Origin: Leptotrichia sp. HSP-536
GTDB taxonomy: Bacteria > Fusobacteriota > Fusobacteriia > Fusobacteriales > Leptotrichiaceae
Direction of reading: 5' to 3'
Length of the DNA: 64,000 nucleotides
NCBI RefSeq assembly: GCF_041199985.1
Contig: NZ_CP165647.1
Location: forward strand, 434,001-498,000
Shown here: in pieces, positions 34,626-43,730 of the stretch
Layout: the number at the start of each line of letters is the position of its first letter
Position numbering within the stretch: position 1 is the stretch's first letter
Made by a program: the position numbers and the translations under genes
The notes under the pieces: generated by a model
What the model was told of the DNA's origin: nothing
Database searches by the model: none
Seen by the model: the letters and a program-made list of their open reading frames with translations, nothing else

Positions 34626-37600
34626 CTAAACATCTACATTCTTATCTAATTCAATTTGTTCTCCATCTTTATCATAAAGAGCCACATCTAGTCCAAGTGA
34701 CTGGAATTCCTTAATTAATACTCTAAATGATTCTGGAGCGTCTGCTTCTGGCATTGCCTGTCCTTTTACGATAGCTTCATAAGTTTTTGTTCTTCCGCTG
34801 ATGTCGTCTGATTTAACTGTAAGCATTTCTTGAAGGATATTTGATGCACCGTAGGCTTCCAATGCCCAGACTTCCATTTCCCCAAGTCTTTGTCCACCAA
34901 ATTGAGCTTTTCCTCCAAGTGGCTGCTGAGTAACAAGTGAGTATGGTCCAATTGCTCTGGCGTGCATTTTGTCTTCTACCAAGTGGTGAAGTTTCAGCAT
35001 GTACATACGTCCAACTGTTACTGGGTTGTCAAACGGCTGTCCAGTTCTTCCGTCAATCAGTTTTACTTTACCAGTTCTGCTGTATCCAGCTTCTTCCAAG
35101 TAATTTTTAACATCTTCTTCACTTGCCCCATCAAATACTGGCGTTGCAATATATTTGTCAATATCTCCAATTGCAAGTCCCAAATGCACTTCCAATACCT
35201 GTCCAATATTCATACGTGATGGCACTCCAAGTGGGTTAAGACACACATCAATTGGTGTACCATTTTCTAAATGCGGCATATCTTCGACTGGCAATACTCT
35301 TGAAATTACCCCTTTGTTTCCGTGACGTCCAGACATTTTATCCCCAACCATTATTTTTCTTTTTTCTGCAATATAAATTCTGATTAGTTTGTTTACTCCA
35401 GCTTTTAGGTCATCTCCATTTTCCTTAGATAATTCAAGCACGTCCACAACAGTACCTTTTACCCCATGTGGAAGTCTTAATGAGGTATCTCTTACATCTT
35501 TTGCCTTTTCCCCAAAGATTGCACGCAGTAATTTTTCTTCTGCTGGTGGTTCAGTTTCCCCTTTAGGAGTTACTTTTCCAACAAGAATATCATCAGGAGT
35601 TACGTGAGCCCCTATTCTTATAATTCCATTTTCATCAAGATTTCTCAAGGCTTCTTCAGAAACATTAGGAATTTCTCTTGTAATTTCCTCGTCTCCTAGT
35701 TTTGTAGTTCTTGCCTCAATGTCAAATTCCTCAATATGAATTGATGTAAACACATCGTCTTTTCTAAGTCTTTCAGAAATAAGAATTCCATCCTCAAAGT
35801 TATATCCTTCCCAAGGCATAAATGCCAGCAGGATATTTTTACCTAATGCCAAATCTCCACCTGCAGTAGATGGTCCATCTGCAATAATATCGCCTTTCTT
35901 AACTTTATCTCCCAAATCAATGATTGGTTTTTGATGTAAACACATTGATTGGTTAGATTTTTCAAAGTTTAACAATCTATGGTAATGATCTTTTCCATCT
36001 TCATCAGTTACAATAATTTTTCTTGCATCTACAAAAGTTACAGTTCCAGTTGCTTTTGAAGTAATAACTGCCCCTGAATCCACAGCAACTTTTCTTTCAA
36101 GTCCAGTTCCTACATAAGGAGCCTGAGTTTTTAACAATGGTACAGCTTGACGCTGCATATTTGATCCCATTAACGCACGATTGGCATCATCATGTTCCAA
36201 GAATGGAATTAATCCTGCTGAAACAGATACTAGCTGTTTAGGCGACACATCCAGAATGTCAACTTTTGATTTATCAATATGCACAATTTCATCTCCGTAA
36301 CGGCACACAACTTCATCAGTCAAGAAGTTCCCATCTTTATCAATAGGAGTATCAGCCTGTGCGATAAACAGTCCTTCTTCTTCATCAGCGGCTAAATATC
36401 TAATATCATTAAAATCAGCTTTTCCATCGTTTATTTTTACAAACGGAGTTTCAATAAATCCGTATTTATTAACTTTTCCATAAGTCGAAAGTGAAGCGAT
36501 AAGTCCGATATTTGGTCCCTCTGGAGTTTCTATTGGACAGATTCTTCCATAATGCGAATTATGAACGTCACGAACCTCAAATCCTGCTCTATCTCTAGAA
36601 AGTCCCCCTGGTCCTAACGCTGAAATTCTTCTCTTATGAGTCAATTCTGACAATGGATTAGACTGATCCATAAATTGTGATAGCTGCCCACTTCCAAAAA
36701 ACTCAAGAATTAAAGCATTTAATGGTTTTGTATTTAATAAACTTTGTGGTGTCAATGTTGTGATATCTTGAATTGTCATTTTTTCTCTGACCATTTTAGA
36801 CATTTTAAGCATTCCACCTTTTATTTGGATGGAAAGCAGCTCTCCAACACCTCTCACACGTCTATTTGACAAGTTGTCAATATCATCTGTAAATCCTTCT
36901 CCACTTACAAGATTTTTTACATACTCAATAGTCTGCAAAACATCCTCTTTTGTCAATACGATTACATCCGCTGGCACATCCAGTTTCAATCTTTTGTTGA
37001 CTTTATATCTTCCGACATCTGCCAAATCATATCTTTGTGGATTAAAGAACATCTGCTTAACAAGCGATCTGGCACTGTCCACAGTTACCAAATCTCCTGG
37101 ACGCAATTTTCTAAACACTTCTATAACAGCCTCATCACTGTTTTTTGTATTATCGTGAACCAAAGCATTAGCAATAATTCTATCTTCAGGTTTTACTTCC
37201 CAGATACTAAGTACAGGCACTTTTGCATCAATTATTCTCTGAATAACTGGCATATCAATAATTTCTTCAGCTTCCGCCACAAATTCCCCAGTTTCTTCAT
37301 CTAAAATATCTTCTTTTACAAAACTTCCTTCTAATCTTGAACGTAAAACTTCTTCCAGTTCAGTATCTCTATATTTTTCATAAAGTTCTGATACTTCAAC
37401 TTCTTTTTCTTCAAAAAAGTGATCCATAATTTCTGCATTATTTGGAAAAAAATCTACTGCTTTTAAAAATACAGGTAATAAAACTTTCTTTCTTCTATCA
37501 ATTTTTACATTTAAAATATCATTTTTATCAGTTTCAAATTCAAGCCATGTTCCTTTATAAGGGATGATTTTCCCAATGAACACATCTTTTCCTGTCTGAA

Positions 37601-38072
37601 TATTCAATTCCTTGTTAAAAGTAATTCCTGGTGATCTGTGTAATTGAGAAATAACGACTCTTTCAGCACCATTTATAATAAACGTTGCTTTATCGGTCAT
37701 AAGTGGTATATCTCCGAAATGAACTAATGTTTCCTGAATTTCTCCTGTTCTTTTGTTAGTTAATTTTAGTCTAACTTTTAATTGACCAGAATATGTCTTA
37801 CCTCTTTTTTTACACTCTAATTCATCATTTAAAGGCTCATCATTATCGTGAATTTCATACCATAAATATTCTAATTTTAATAATCCATTACTGGATTCGA
37901 TTGGAAAAATTTCATTAAAGATTGCTTCAAAACCTTTATTTTCTCTCTTTTGAGGCGGCACTTTTGTCTGCAAAAAATCTTCATATGAATTTAACTGAAA
38001 TTCCAAAAAATGCGGCATTTCCCCTCTATCTACTATTTTTCCGAAACTATATCTTTCAATAAGTTTGTTCAT
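34626..38072 (-). CDS. rpoB: RNA polymerase beta subunit
   Basis: Beta subunit, 1148 residues, compact form without large insertions. The rifampicin-pocket region reads FFGSGQLSQFMDQSNPLSEL and HKRRISALGPGGLSRDRAGF. Also seen are GRICPIETPEGPNIGLI, DGILISERL and the C-terminal GGQRLGEMEVWALEAYGA. The ATG at 38072 has GGGAGG upstream. It is separated from rplL by a 553-base region with an attenuator-like terminator, and from rpoC by two secreted-protein genes. Confidence 0.98.
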   Translation of the reverse strand: MNKLIERYSFGKIVDRGEMPHFLEFQLNSYEDFLQTKVPPQKRENKGFEAIFNEIFPIESSNGLLKLEYLWYEIHDNDEPLNDELECKKRGKTYSGQLKVRLKLTNKRTGEIQETLVHFGDIPLMTDKATFIINGAERVVISQLHRSPGITFNKELNIQTGKDVFIGKIIPYKGTWLEFETDKNDILNVKIDRRKKVLLPVFLKAVDFFPNNAEIMDHFFEEKEVEVSELYEKYRDTELEEVLRSRLEGSFVKEDILDEETGEFVAEAEEIIDMPVIQRIIDAKVPVLSIWEVKPEDRIIANALVHDNTKNSDEAVIEVFRKLRPGDLVTVDSARSLVKQMFFNPQRYDLADVGRYKVNKRLKLDVPADVIVLTKEDVLQTIEYVKNLVSGEGFTDDIDNLSNRRVRGVGELLSIQIKGGMLKMSKMVREKMTIQDITTLTPQSLLNTKPLNALILEFFGSGQLSQFMDQSNPLSELTHKRRISALGPGGLSRDRAGFEVRDVHNSHYGRICPIETPEGPNIGLIASLSTYGKVNKYGFIETPFVKINDGKADFNDIRYLAADEEEGLFIAQADTPIDKDGNFLTDEVVCRYGDEIVHIDKSKVDILDVSPKQLVSVSAGLIPFLEHDDANRALMGSNMQRQAVPLLKTQAPYVGTGLERKVAVDSGAVITSKATGTVTFVDARKIIVTDEDGKDHYHRLLNFEKSNQSMCLHQKPIIDLGDKVKKGDIIADGPSTAGGDLALGKNILLAFMPWEGYNFEDGILISERLRKDDVFTSIHIEEFDIEARTTKLGDEEITREIPNVSEEALRNLDENGIIRIGAHVTPDDILVGKVTPKGETEPPAEEKLLRAIFGEKAKDVRDTSLRLPHGVKGTVVDVLELSKENGDDLKAGVNKLIRIYIAEKRKIMVGDKMSGRHGNKGVISRVLPVEDMPHLENGTPIDVCLNPLGVPSRMNIGQVLEVHLGLAIGDIDKYIATPVFDGASEEDVKNYLEEAGYSRTGKVKLIDGRTGQPFDNPVTVGRMYMLKLHHLVEDKMHARAIGPYSLVTQQPLGGKAQFGGQRLGEMEVWALEAYGASNILQEMLTVKSDDISGRTKTYEAIVKGQAMPEADAPESFRVLIKEFQSLGLDVALYDKDGEQIELDKNVDV

Positions 38073-38577
38073 TTAAAAAATTCCTCCCTATAAAGAACAC
38101 ATTCTTTATTATTTATTCAATTTCAAATTAAATTTGTAATAAAAACTGTTCTCATAATTTCGATTTGTTATTATACTCAAACTGCTTTAAATCAAACTAT
38201 TAAAAATCAAACAGTTTTGCTGCTTGAGTAAAATAGTCGCAACTTTCGAGTCGGCTTTAAAATTGGTTAATTAATATGTGAACTTAAACAGTGTTATCAA
38301 CTATTTAAGAAAATAATTTAAATTTATTCATAACTCTATATACAAACTACATTATTATATTCCATAACTTAAAAAATAGACTAAAATAGTGTTATTTTGG
38401 ATATTTAAACCCTGTATTTAGTCTTAAATTTTAATTATAATAATCACCTCTTTAAAATATAAGTTTAATTTTATTACTATGACTATGAATAATTTTAACT
38501 TTTTATAAAAATTAATACAAAAAAGAAAAAATCTTTTTTCTAAAATCTCTTATCTTCCAAGTTTTATAGTGGAAAAA
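38073..38577 (-). promoter_or_regulatory. Long rplL-rpoB spacer and rpoB leader
   Basis: About 500 bases without a gene. It begins with the rplL terminator and holds an extended inverted repeat (38175-38229: ACTCAA ... TTGAGT outside, AAACTG ... CAGTTT inside). A TATAAT-like hexamer near 38433-38440 on the minus strand has only a weak -35 partner. Independent rpoB control is likely, but I cannot place the promoter firmly. Confidence 0.4.
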
Positions 38578-38603
38578 GACACTCTCTGTATTTTAAGAGT
38601 GCC
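38578..38603 (-). terminator. Terminator/attenuator after rplL
   Basis: GGCACTCT and AGAGTGTC arms, then CTTTTTCC on the minus strand, 23 bases after rplL. In many bacteria a partial terminator at this place sets the ratio of L7/L12 to RNA polymerase mRNA. Confidence 0.8.
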
Positions 38604-38625
38604 TTAACTATTGATTTGGTTTTTA

Positions 38626-38997
38626 CTATTTTACTTCTACAGTTGCTCCTGCACCTTCTAATTGAGCTTTAACAGCTTCAGCTTCTTCTTTAGGAACTCC
38701 TTCTTTAACGGCTTTTCCACCAGCTTCAACTAATTCTTTAGCTTCTTTAAGTCCTAATCCTGTGATTGCTCTTACTTCTTTAATTACTGCTAATTTAGCT
38801 CCTCCTGGAGATACTAGGATTACGTCGAATTCAGTTTTTTCTTCTTCTGCTGCACCTCCTGCTGCTGCACCTCCTGCAACTGCCACTGGTTGAGCTGATA
38901 CTCCAAATGTTTCTTCAATAGCTTCAACTACTTCTTTTAATTCTAATACAGACATAGCTTTTAAATCTTCTATAAATTGTTCTTTATTAGATGCCAT
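38626..38997 (-). CDS. rplL: Ribosomal protein L7/L12
   Basis: Stalk protein, 123 residues. The N-terminal dimerisation helix (MSVLELKEVVEAIEETFGVS), the Ala/Gly hinge (AVAGGAAAGGAAEEE) and the C-terminal factor-binding domain (FDVILVSPGGAKLAVIKEVR, GLGLKEAKELVE) are all present. The ATG at 38997 follows GGGAGGA; an upstream TTG frame start at 39015 is within the SD. Confidence 0.97.
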   Translation of the reverse strand: MASNKEQFIEDLKAMSVLELKEVVEAIEETFGVSAQPVAVAGGAAAGGAAEEEKTEFDVILVSPGGAKLAVIKEVRAITGLGLKEAKELVEAGGKAVKEGVPKEEAEAVKAQLEGAGATVEVK

Positions 38998-39082
38998 TAT
39001 TTTATTTCCTCCCAATTTTTCTTAAATTTATTTTTATTATTTTTAGTTTATTTTTTATTTTTAAATAGTTTATTTCAAACGA

Positions 39083-39598
39083 TTACTCTGCTGCTACTGC
39101 TGGTTCTCCAGTTTCTTTTTGTTCTGCAACATTTGTCAATGCAACAGCCAACATTCTAACTGGCGACAGCAATCCGTAAGCAATTTGACCAAGTAATTCA
39201 TCTCTAGATGGTAATTTAGCCAATGCTTCCACAGTTGACACGTCAACTCTTTCAGATTCTAATAATCCACCTTTAATTGTTAATTTGTCTTTTAATTTTT
39301 TTCCAAAGTCAAAAATTAATTTAGATGGTGCAACTCCGTCTTCATATCCTAATGCAAACGATGTAGTTCCTTCTAATAAATCATCAACATTTGTATCAAA
39401 TCCTGCTTCCTTCAACGCTATCTTAAACAATCTGTTTTTAGCAACGAAATATTCTACCCCTGCTTCTCTAGCATTTTTACGAAGTTCAGTATCTTCATTA
39501 ACGCTGATTCCTTTATAATCAACAAATACTACTGCTTTAGCCTCTTTTAATTTTTCAACTAAACCTTTTACCGCTTCTAATTTTGCTTGTGCTGGCAA
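39083..39598 (-). CDS. rplJ: Ribosomal protein L10
   Basis: Stalk base protein, 171 residues, with VFVDYKGISVNEDTELRKNAREAG, EYFVAKNRLFKIAL and LLSPVRMLAVAL. The C-terminal helices bind L7/L12 dimers. The start codon is TTG (39598), with GAGGAGGTG upstream, a weak start in keeping with translational regulation. An L10-type leader and attenuator precede it. Confidence 0.97.
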   Translation of the reverse strand: MPAQAKLEAVKGLVEKLKEAKAVVFVDYKGISVNEDTELRKNAREAGVEYFVAKNRLFKIALKEAGFDTNVDDLLEGTTSFALGYEDGVAPSKLIFDFGKKLKDKLTIKGGLLESERVDVSTVEALAKLPSRDELLGQIAYGLLSPVRMLAVALTNVAEQKETGEPAVAAE

Positions 39599-39623
39599 TT
39601 TGTTTCACCTCCTCATAATAAAA

Positions 39624-39655
39624 ACCTCTGAAACAAAAACAATAAGCCCAGAGGT
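39624..39655 (-). terminator. Attenuator hairpin before rplJ
   Basis: ACCTCTG and CAGAGGT arms are followed on the minus strand by TTTTTATTAT, immediately before the rplJ SD. Together with the upstream L10-binding fold it can form a regulated terminator. Confidence 0.75.
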
Positions 39656-39775
39656 ATCATACTATTATAAAATATCTATTATTTAATTTTAATATCTATT
39701 TGCAATAATATTTCACCTCGGTAGGGTTTAAAGAATTTATATTCTACCTACTGTCTTTGGTTATTTATTTAGTTT
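39656..39775 (-). promoter_or_regulatory. L10 ribosomal protein leader
   Basis: On the minus strand CCAAAGACAGTAGGTAG pairs with CTACCGAGG through an internal kink-turn-like loop. These are the conserved parts of the L10 leader known from Firmicutes and other bacteria, where L10(L12)4 binds to repress rplJL. Confidence 0.88.
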
Positions 39776-39902
39776 ATATAAACTAATATATATTATTATA
39801 CAATAACTTTTTAAAAATTGCAAGTACCTTTTAAAAAATTTTTATTATAAATTACCGAATAGAAAATCTACTCGGCAAAATATAATTTACTAGATTATTT
39901 TA

Positions 39903-40610
39903 TTATTTAGCTACAAATGCTCCAGCCAATAATGGATCAACTTTAATTCCAGGCCCCATAGTTAATGAGATTGCAACTGTTTTTAAATATTGCCCTTTTG
40001 AAGCAGCTGGTTTTAATTTGATAATTTGATCTAATGCAACTTTAAAGTTTTCTACGATAGCTTCTTTTGTAAAGTCAACTTTTCCGATTGGCAAGTGAAT
40101 CGATCCTAATTTATCAACTTTAAACGCAACTTTTCCTTTTTTAAATTCTTGAACTGTTTGTTCAACATTTGTTGTAACTGTTCCTGATTTAGGGTTAGGC
40201 ATTAATCCTTTTGTTCCTAAGATTCTTCCTAATCTTCCTAATTTAGGCATCATATCAGGTGTAGCGATTACTAAATCAAAATCTAGCCATCCATTTTGAA
40301 TTTTGTTGATGTATTCGTCGTCTCCAGCAAAATCTGCTCCTGCAGCTAATGCTTTATCAATGTTTTCTCCACTTGTAATAGCTAATATTCTTACAGTTTT
40401 TCCTGTTCCATTTGGTAATGAAACTGTACCTCTTACTTGTTGATCAGCGTGTCTTGGATCTACTCCCAATCTTACTGCTAATTCTACTGTTTCAACAAAT
40501 TTAGCACTTTTAGTATCGAAAACTAATTCTAATGCTTCTTCTGGTGTATAAACTTTCATTTTATCTACTTTTTGAGAAATGTCGTTATATCTTTTTCCTC
40601 TTTTTGCCAT
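39903..40610 (-). CDS. rplA: Ribosomal protein L1
   Basis: L1 stalk protein and classical translational repressor of the L11 operon. The 235 residues include FVETVELAVRLGVDPRHADQ, RGTVSLPNGTGKTVR, MMPKLGRLGRILGTKGLMPN and GSIHLPIGKVDF, the rRNA-binding surfaces. The SD GAGGAGG is immediately preceded by a hairpin that resembles the L1 site in 23S rRNA (40628-40656). Confidence 0.97.
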   Translation of the reverse strand: MAKRGKRYNDISQKVDKMKVYTPEEALELVFDTKSAKFVETVELAVRLGVDPRHADQQVRGTVSLPNGTGKTVRILAITSGENIDKALAAGADFAGDDEYINKIQNGWLDFDLVIATPDMMPKLGRLGRILGTKGLMPNPKSGTVTTNVEQTVQEFKKGKVAFKVDKLGSIHLPIGKVDFTKEAIVENFKVALDQIIKLKPAASKGQYLKTVAISLTMGPGIKVDPLLAGAFVAK

Positions 40611-40627
40611 TTATTATTTCCTCCTCT

Positions 40628-40656
40628 GTGGTAATTGAATTTACTAAATCTCCCAC
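40628..40656 (-). promoter_or_regulatory. Candidate L1-binding operator before rplA
   Basis: On the minus strand GTGGGAGATTTA, then TAAATTCAATTACCAC, folds into a GTGG/CCAC-closed hairpin with an inner ATTTA/TAAAT helix. It ends two bases before the AGGAGG of rplA. The 23S L1 site in this window reads TTGGGAGACTG ... GGAATACCAAC, with the same GGGAG and A-TACCA arms. A near-identical copy lies before rplK. Confidence 0.7.
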
Positions 40657-40720
40657 TTATTCTAAATCATTTAAATTTTATTTTTTATTTATTCAACTTT
40701 TAAAATTTGAATAACTTTAA

Positions 40721-41146
40721 TTATTCAGAAATTTTAATTCCCATACTTCTTGCAGTTCCTGCAATAATGTTCATAGCTGCTTCAACTGTCCCAGCGTTTA
40801 AGTCTGGCATTTTAGTTTCTGCAATTTCTTGTAATTGAGCTTTAGTTATAGTTCCAGCAACTTCTTTTATAGAGTTTCCAGCACCTTTTTGAACTTTAGC
40901 TGCTTTTTTTAATAAATCTGATGCAGGTGGTGTTTTTAAAACGAATGTAAAACTTCTATCTGCATAAACAGTAATTTCTACTGGAATCACAAATCCCATC
41001 TTATCTTGTGTTTGTGCGTTAAATGATTTACAGAATTCTGCAATATTTACTCCATGTTGTCCCAATGCAGGCCCTACTGGTGGTGCAGGATTCGCTTTCC
41101 CCGCTTCTAATTGTAATTTAATCTTTCCGATTACTTCTTTAGCCAT
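40721..41146 (-). CDS. rplK: Ribosomal protein L11
   Basis: GTPase-centre protein, 141 residues: KLQLEAGKANPAPPVGPALG, GVNIAEFCKSFNAQT, FTFVLKTPPASDLLKKAA and the C-terminal AGTARSMGIKI. SD GAGGAGG is preceded by the second L1-type hairpin. The order secE-nusG-rplK-rplA is conserved. Confidence 0.98.
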   Translation of the reverse strand: MAKEVIGKIKLQLEAGKANPAPPVGPALGQHGVNIAEFCKSFNAQTQDKMGFVIPVEITVYADRSFTFVLKTPPASDLLKKAAKVQKGAGNSIKEVAGTITKAQLQEIAETKMPDLNAGTVEAAMNIIAGTARSMGIKISE

Positions 41147-41158
41147 TTTTCCTCCTCT

Positions 41159-41187
41159 GTGGTAATTGAATTTATTAAATCTCCCAC
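41159..41187 (-). promoter_or_regulatory. Candidate L1-binding operator before rplK
   Basis: The same 29-base hairpin as at 40628 with one base difference (GTGGGAGATTTAATAAATTC ...). It ends two bases before the rplK SD. L1 repression of rplK translation through a 23S mimic is established in E. coli. Confidence 0.72.
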
Positions 41188-41275
41188 TTTTTCTTCAAAT
41201 TAAAATTTCGCTAATTATTATTCTTTAATAATACTTCTTGTTTATTTTTTGTCTTTATTTATCATTTTCAGACTC

Positions 41276-41899
41276 TTAATAGTCTATTTTTGCAATTTCA
41301 GTATGTTCAACTTCTACTGGAGTCAAACGTCCCAAAACTTCAAGCATTACTTTTACTTTTCCATGTTCATAGTCAATTTCTGCAACTTCACCTTGCTGTC
41401 CATCAAAAGGTCCTTTTTTCACTTCAACAACTTCACCAACTTTAAAATCAATATCAATTCTTGGAGCAGTCTCTCCTTCAACATCAATTCCAATTTTAGA
41501 CAATAAGTTTGAAGCTTCTTCATCTGATAACGGTATTGGATCACTTCCAACTCCAACAAAACCAGTTACACCATTAGTATTCCTAATTACATACCAAGCA
41601 TCACTATCAACACGATATCCTAATCCCAGTTCATTTTCTTCCTTAACAGAAAGCATTTCTATCATTACATAACTTGGAAAAAGTTTTCTTGAAACTTTTA
41701 TTTGTTTTCCACGTTTTTCTTCCAGAACTTCTTCTTCTGGAACTAAAATTCTAAAAACTCTATCTGTTAAGTCTAACGACTCAATTCTTTTCTCAAGATC
41801 CGCCGCCACTTTTTTTTCATAACCGGAATAAGTGTGAATTATATACCATTTTTTTTCGTATACAACTTCATCTTCAACTTTTTCATTTGCTTCAGTCAC
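41276..41899 (-). CDS. nusG: Transcription antitermination factor NusG
   Basis: The NGN domain (KKWYIIHTYSGYEKKVAADL, LFPSYVMIEM, YVIRNTNGVTGFVG) and the KOW domain (FKVGEVVEVKKGPFDGQQGEV) are complete in 207 residues. The start is GTG at 41899; its SD (AGGAGG) lies inside the last codons of secE, so the two genes are probably coupled. Confidence 0.97.
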   Translation of the reverse strand: MTEANEKVEDEVVYEKKWYIIHTYSGYEKKVAADLEKRIESLDLTDRVFRILVPEEEVLEEKRGKQIKVSRKLFPSYVMIEMLSVKEENELGLGYRVDSDAWYVIRNTNGVTGFVGVGSDPIPLSDEEASNLLSKIGIDVEGETAPRIDIDFKVGEVVEVKKGPFDGQQGEVAEIDYEHGKVKVMLEVLGRLTPVEVEHTEIAKIDY

Positions 41900-41901
41900 T
41901 T

Positions 41902-42117
41902 TTACGCGCCTCCTATAAGATTTCTCAATACTTCACTTATTTTTGCCAACACGAAGTTAAATGCTGTATCAAAAAGAAGTGTATATATAGCAATAAACGC
42001 TGTCATCAAAATCACAATTACAGTAACATGATAAACTTCGATTTTATCAGGCCAGTATATTTTTTTATATTCTTCACGCAAATTCCCAAAAGCCTCTTTT
42101 AAATTAAATTTACTCAT
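41902..42117 (-). CDS. secE: Preprotein translocase subunit SecE
   Basis: A 71-residue single-membrane-span SecE: amphipathic helix with EEYKKIYWPDK, then the transmembrane helix (VYHVTVIVILMTAFIAIYTL). It is located, as usual, directly before nusG. Confidence 0.95.
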   Translation of the reverse strand: MSKFNLKEAFGNLREEYKKIYWPDKIEVYHVTVIVILMTAFIAIYTLLFDTAFNFVLAKISEVLRNLIGGA

Positions 42118-42285
42118 GATTTTCTCCTAGAATCATTTAAGATTTTTTGATTTATTATTTAATCATTTCAAAATCTCAAACTTCTATTTATTTTTAAAAC
42201 TGCATAATCACAAAAAATTTATTTGTCTACTTAAATAATTTTCAACAAAATTAAATTTTTAAAAAAAAATCCCCATAAAATAAAA

Positions 42286-42361
42286 TGGCAGGCCAGGCAG
42301 GAATCGAACCCGCAACTTTCGGTTTTGGAGACCGACGCTCTACCAATTGAACTACTGACCT
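42286..42361 (-). tRNA. tRNA-Trp (anticodon CCA)
   Basis: The cloverleaf has acceptor arms AGGTCAG/CTGGCCT, anticodon loop CTCCAAA, T-loop GGTTCGATTCC, and an encoded 3' CCA. It sits between rpmG and secE, as in many Firmicutes and fusobacteria. Confidence 0.97.
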
Positions 42362-42377
42362 ATCTATTTTTATGAGA

Positions 42378-42527
42378 TTATTTAACTTCTCTATAAAGAG
42401 AATGTCTTCTAAGCACTGGATTATATTTTCTCATCTCTAATCTTTCGGGATGAGTTTTTTTGTTTTTAGTTGTAACATAATGTCTCAACTTAGTTTCAGT
42501 GCATTCTAAAATAACTTGTACTCTCAT
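42378..42527 (-). CDS. rpmG: Ribosomal protein L33, zinc-free type
   Basis: A 49-residue protein: MRVQVILECTETKLRHYVTT, KTHPERLEMRKYNPVL and HSLYREVK. The canonical form has two CxxC pairs; here a single Cys remains (ECTET, KYNP), so this is the C-minus form. SD GGGAGGG precedes the ATG by nine bases. It is the first gene of the large minus-strand cluster and has its own promoter. Confidence 0.95.
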   Translation of the reverse strand: MRVQVILECTETKLRHYVTTKNKKTHPERLEMRKYNPVLRRHSLYREVK

Positions 42528-42583
42528 TGTTTTCTATCCCTCCCAATAAAATATTGGTATTACCAGAATAAACTAGCTTATTT

Positions 42584-42612
42584 ATAATATCATATTACTT
42601 TATTTTTGTCAA
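42584..42612 (-). promoter_or_regulatory. Promoter of the rpmG-secE-nusG-rpl cluster
   Basis: TTGACA (42607-42612), 17 bases, TATTAT (42584-42589) on the minus strand. The IS element at 42642 begins just 30 bases upstream and leaves it intact. Confidence 0.85.
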
Positions 42613-42616
42613 TACT

Positions 42617-42641
42617 ATTTTCTTTATTTTTTAAAGTTTTC
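42617..42641. repeat. 25-bp direct repeat, left copy
   Basis: ATTTTCTTTATTTTTTAAAG followed by TTTTC directly abuts the left end of the IS481-like element. It is repeated exactly at 43731-43755 beyond the right end. It may be an unusually long target duplication. Confidence 0.8.
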
Positions 42642-43730
42642 TGTCGTGGTACAATACATATGTGACAAAAAAGAAGAAAAAAAGAAAGGTTTCTGATATA
42701 ATGTAAGCTGACCAAAACTACATAAGGAGAAACCTTTCTATGAATAGTATATCAGAAGAGTACCGTGTTCGTCAACGGGCAGTTGAGTATGCAATAAAAT
42801 ATAACAATAATTCAAAGGCGGCATTAAAATATAAGACATCAAGACAGCAGATTAAGAGATGGCGTGACAGATATGACGGAACAGTGCAGTCACTGATGCC
42901 AAAAAGCAGAAGACCTAAAAGTCATCCAAATCAACATACTCAGGAAGAAATAGATTTAATTATGAAAAAATACAGGAGATTTTCATATGAAGGACTGGCA
43001 CAGGTATATACCGAAGCTAGAAAACTGGGATACAGCCGTTCTTATGGAACTATGTGCAAAATAATAAGAAAAATTAGGGATAATAAGCCCAAAAAGCCTA
43101 AAAGGCTTTACAAAAGCACAAAAAAGTGAAGCAGGCTGCATATCCTGGCGAAAAGGTTCAGATAGACATAAAATATGTTCCAAGAGAATGCATATGTTTT
43201 GGAATGAATGACCAGAATTACTATCAGATAACGGCAATAGATGAGTATACAAGGAAGAGGTATTAAGAATAGTGGATGAAAAAAGTACATACCAGACGAC
43301 AAAATTTCTAGAAACGCTTGAAGCGGAGCTGGGCTTTAAAATAGAAAAAATACAAAGTGATAACGGCAGGGAGTTTACGAATGCGGAAAATGGCAAAAAG
43401 ACACTATTTGAGCTAAAGCTGGAAGAACTAGGGATAGAATACATGACAACAAGACCGTATTCGCCGTGGCAGAATGGGAAAGTGGAAAGGAGCCACAGGC
43501 TGGACAGCAATTATTATTTAGGAAAAAGATTTAGAAGTCTGGAAAAATTAAGAAGGTCAGTAAAAAGATATTGCAGCAGATACAATAATATATCAAGAAA
43601 AGTATTAAATTTTAAAAGTCCAAATGAAATGCTGAAAGAATACAGGACAAACAATTAGGCTAAGACATTAGTAAGATAACTTTTCTATTTATTTTTAAAG
43701 TTTTTGTAACAAATGTTTGACAACTATACA
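42642..43730 (+). mobile_element. IS481/IS1202-like insertion sequence, decayed
   Basis: The ends are imperfect inverted repeats of about 30 bp beginning TGT and ending ACA (left TGTCGTGGTACAATACATAT; right, inverted, TGTATAGTTGTCAAACATTT). The central transposase has an integrase core. It is flanked by 25-bp direct repeats, a feature of IS1202-type elements with long target duplications; the transposase itself looks closer to IS481. Confidence 0.75.
42740..43658 (+). pseudogene. Integrase-core transposase, frameshifted
   Basis: The N-terminal ORF (to 43129) has a helix-turn-helix (SKAALKYKTSRQQIKRWRDR) and SHPNQHTQEEIDLIMKK. The middle register has EKVQIDIKYVP (first Asp). The last ORF (from 43272) has IQSDNGREFTN (second Asp) and NGKVERSHR (Glu). 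Two shifts break it: one at AAAAAAG near 43124, which could be programmed -1 frameshifting, and one near 43260, a probable one-base deletion that inactivates it. Confidence 0.78.

Noticed and set aside
38400..38460. Short leader peptide with an SD-like GAGGTG before rpoB
   Set aside because: Only a few Ile codons followed by a stop; no evidence of translation beyond chance in AT-rich DNA.
42983..43510. 175-codon minus-strand ORF
   Set aside because: Antisense to the integrase-core transposase remnant, which explains the sequence.
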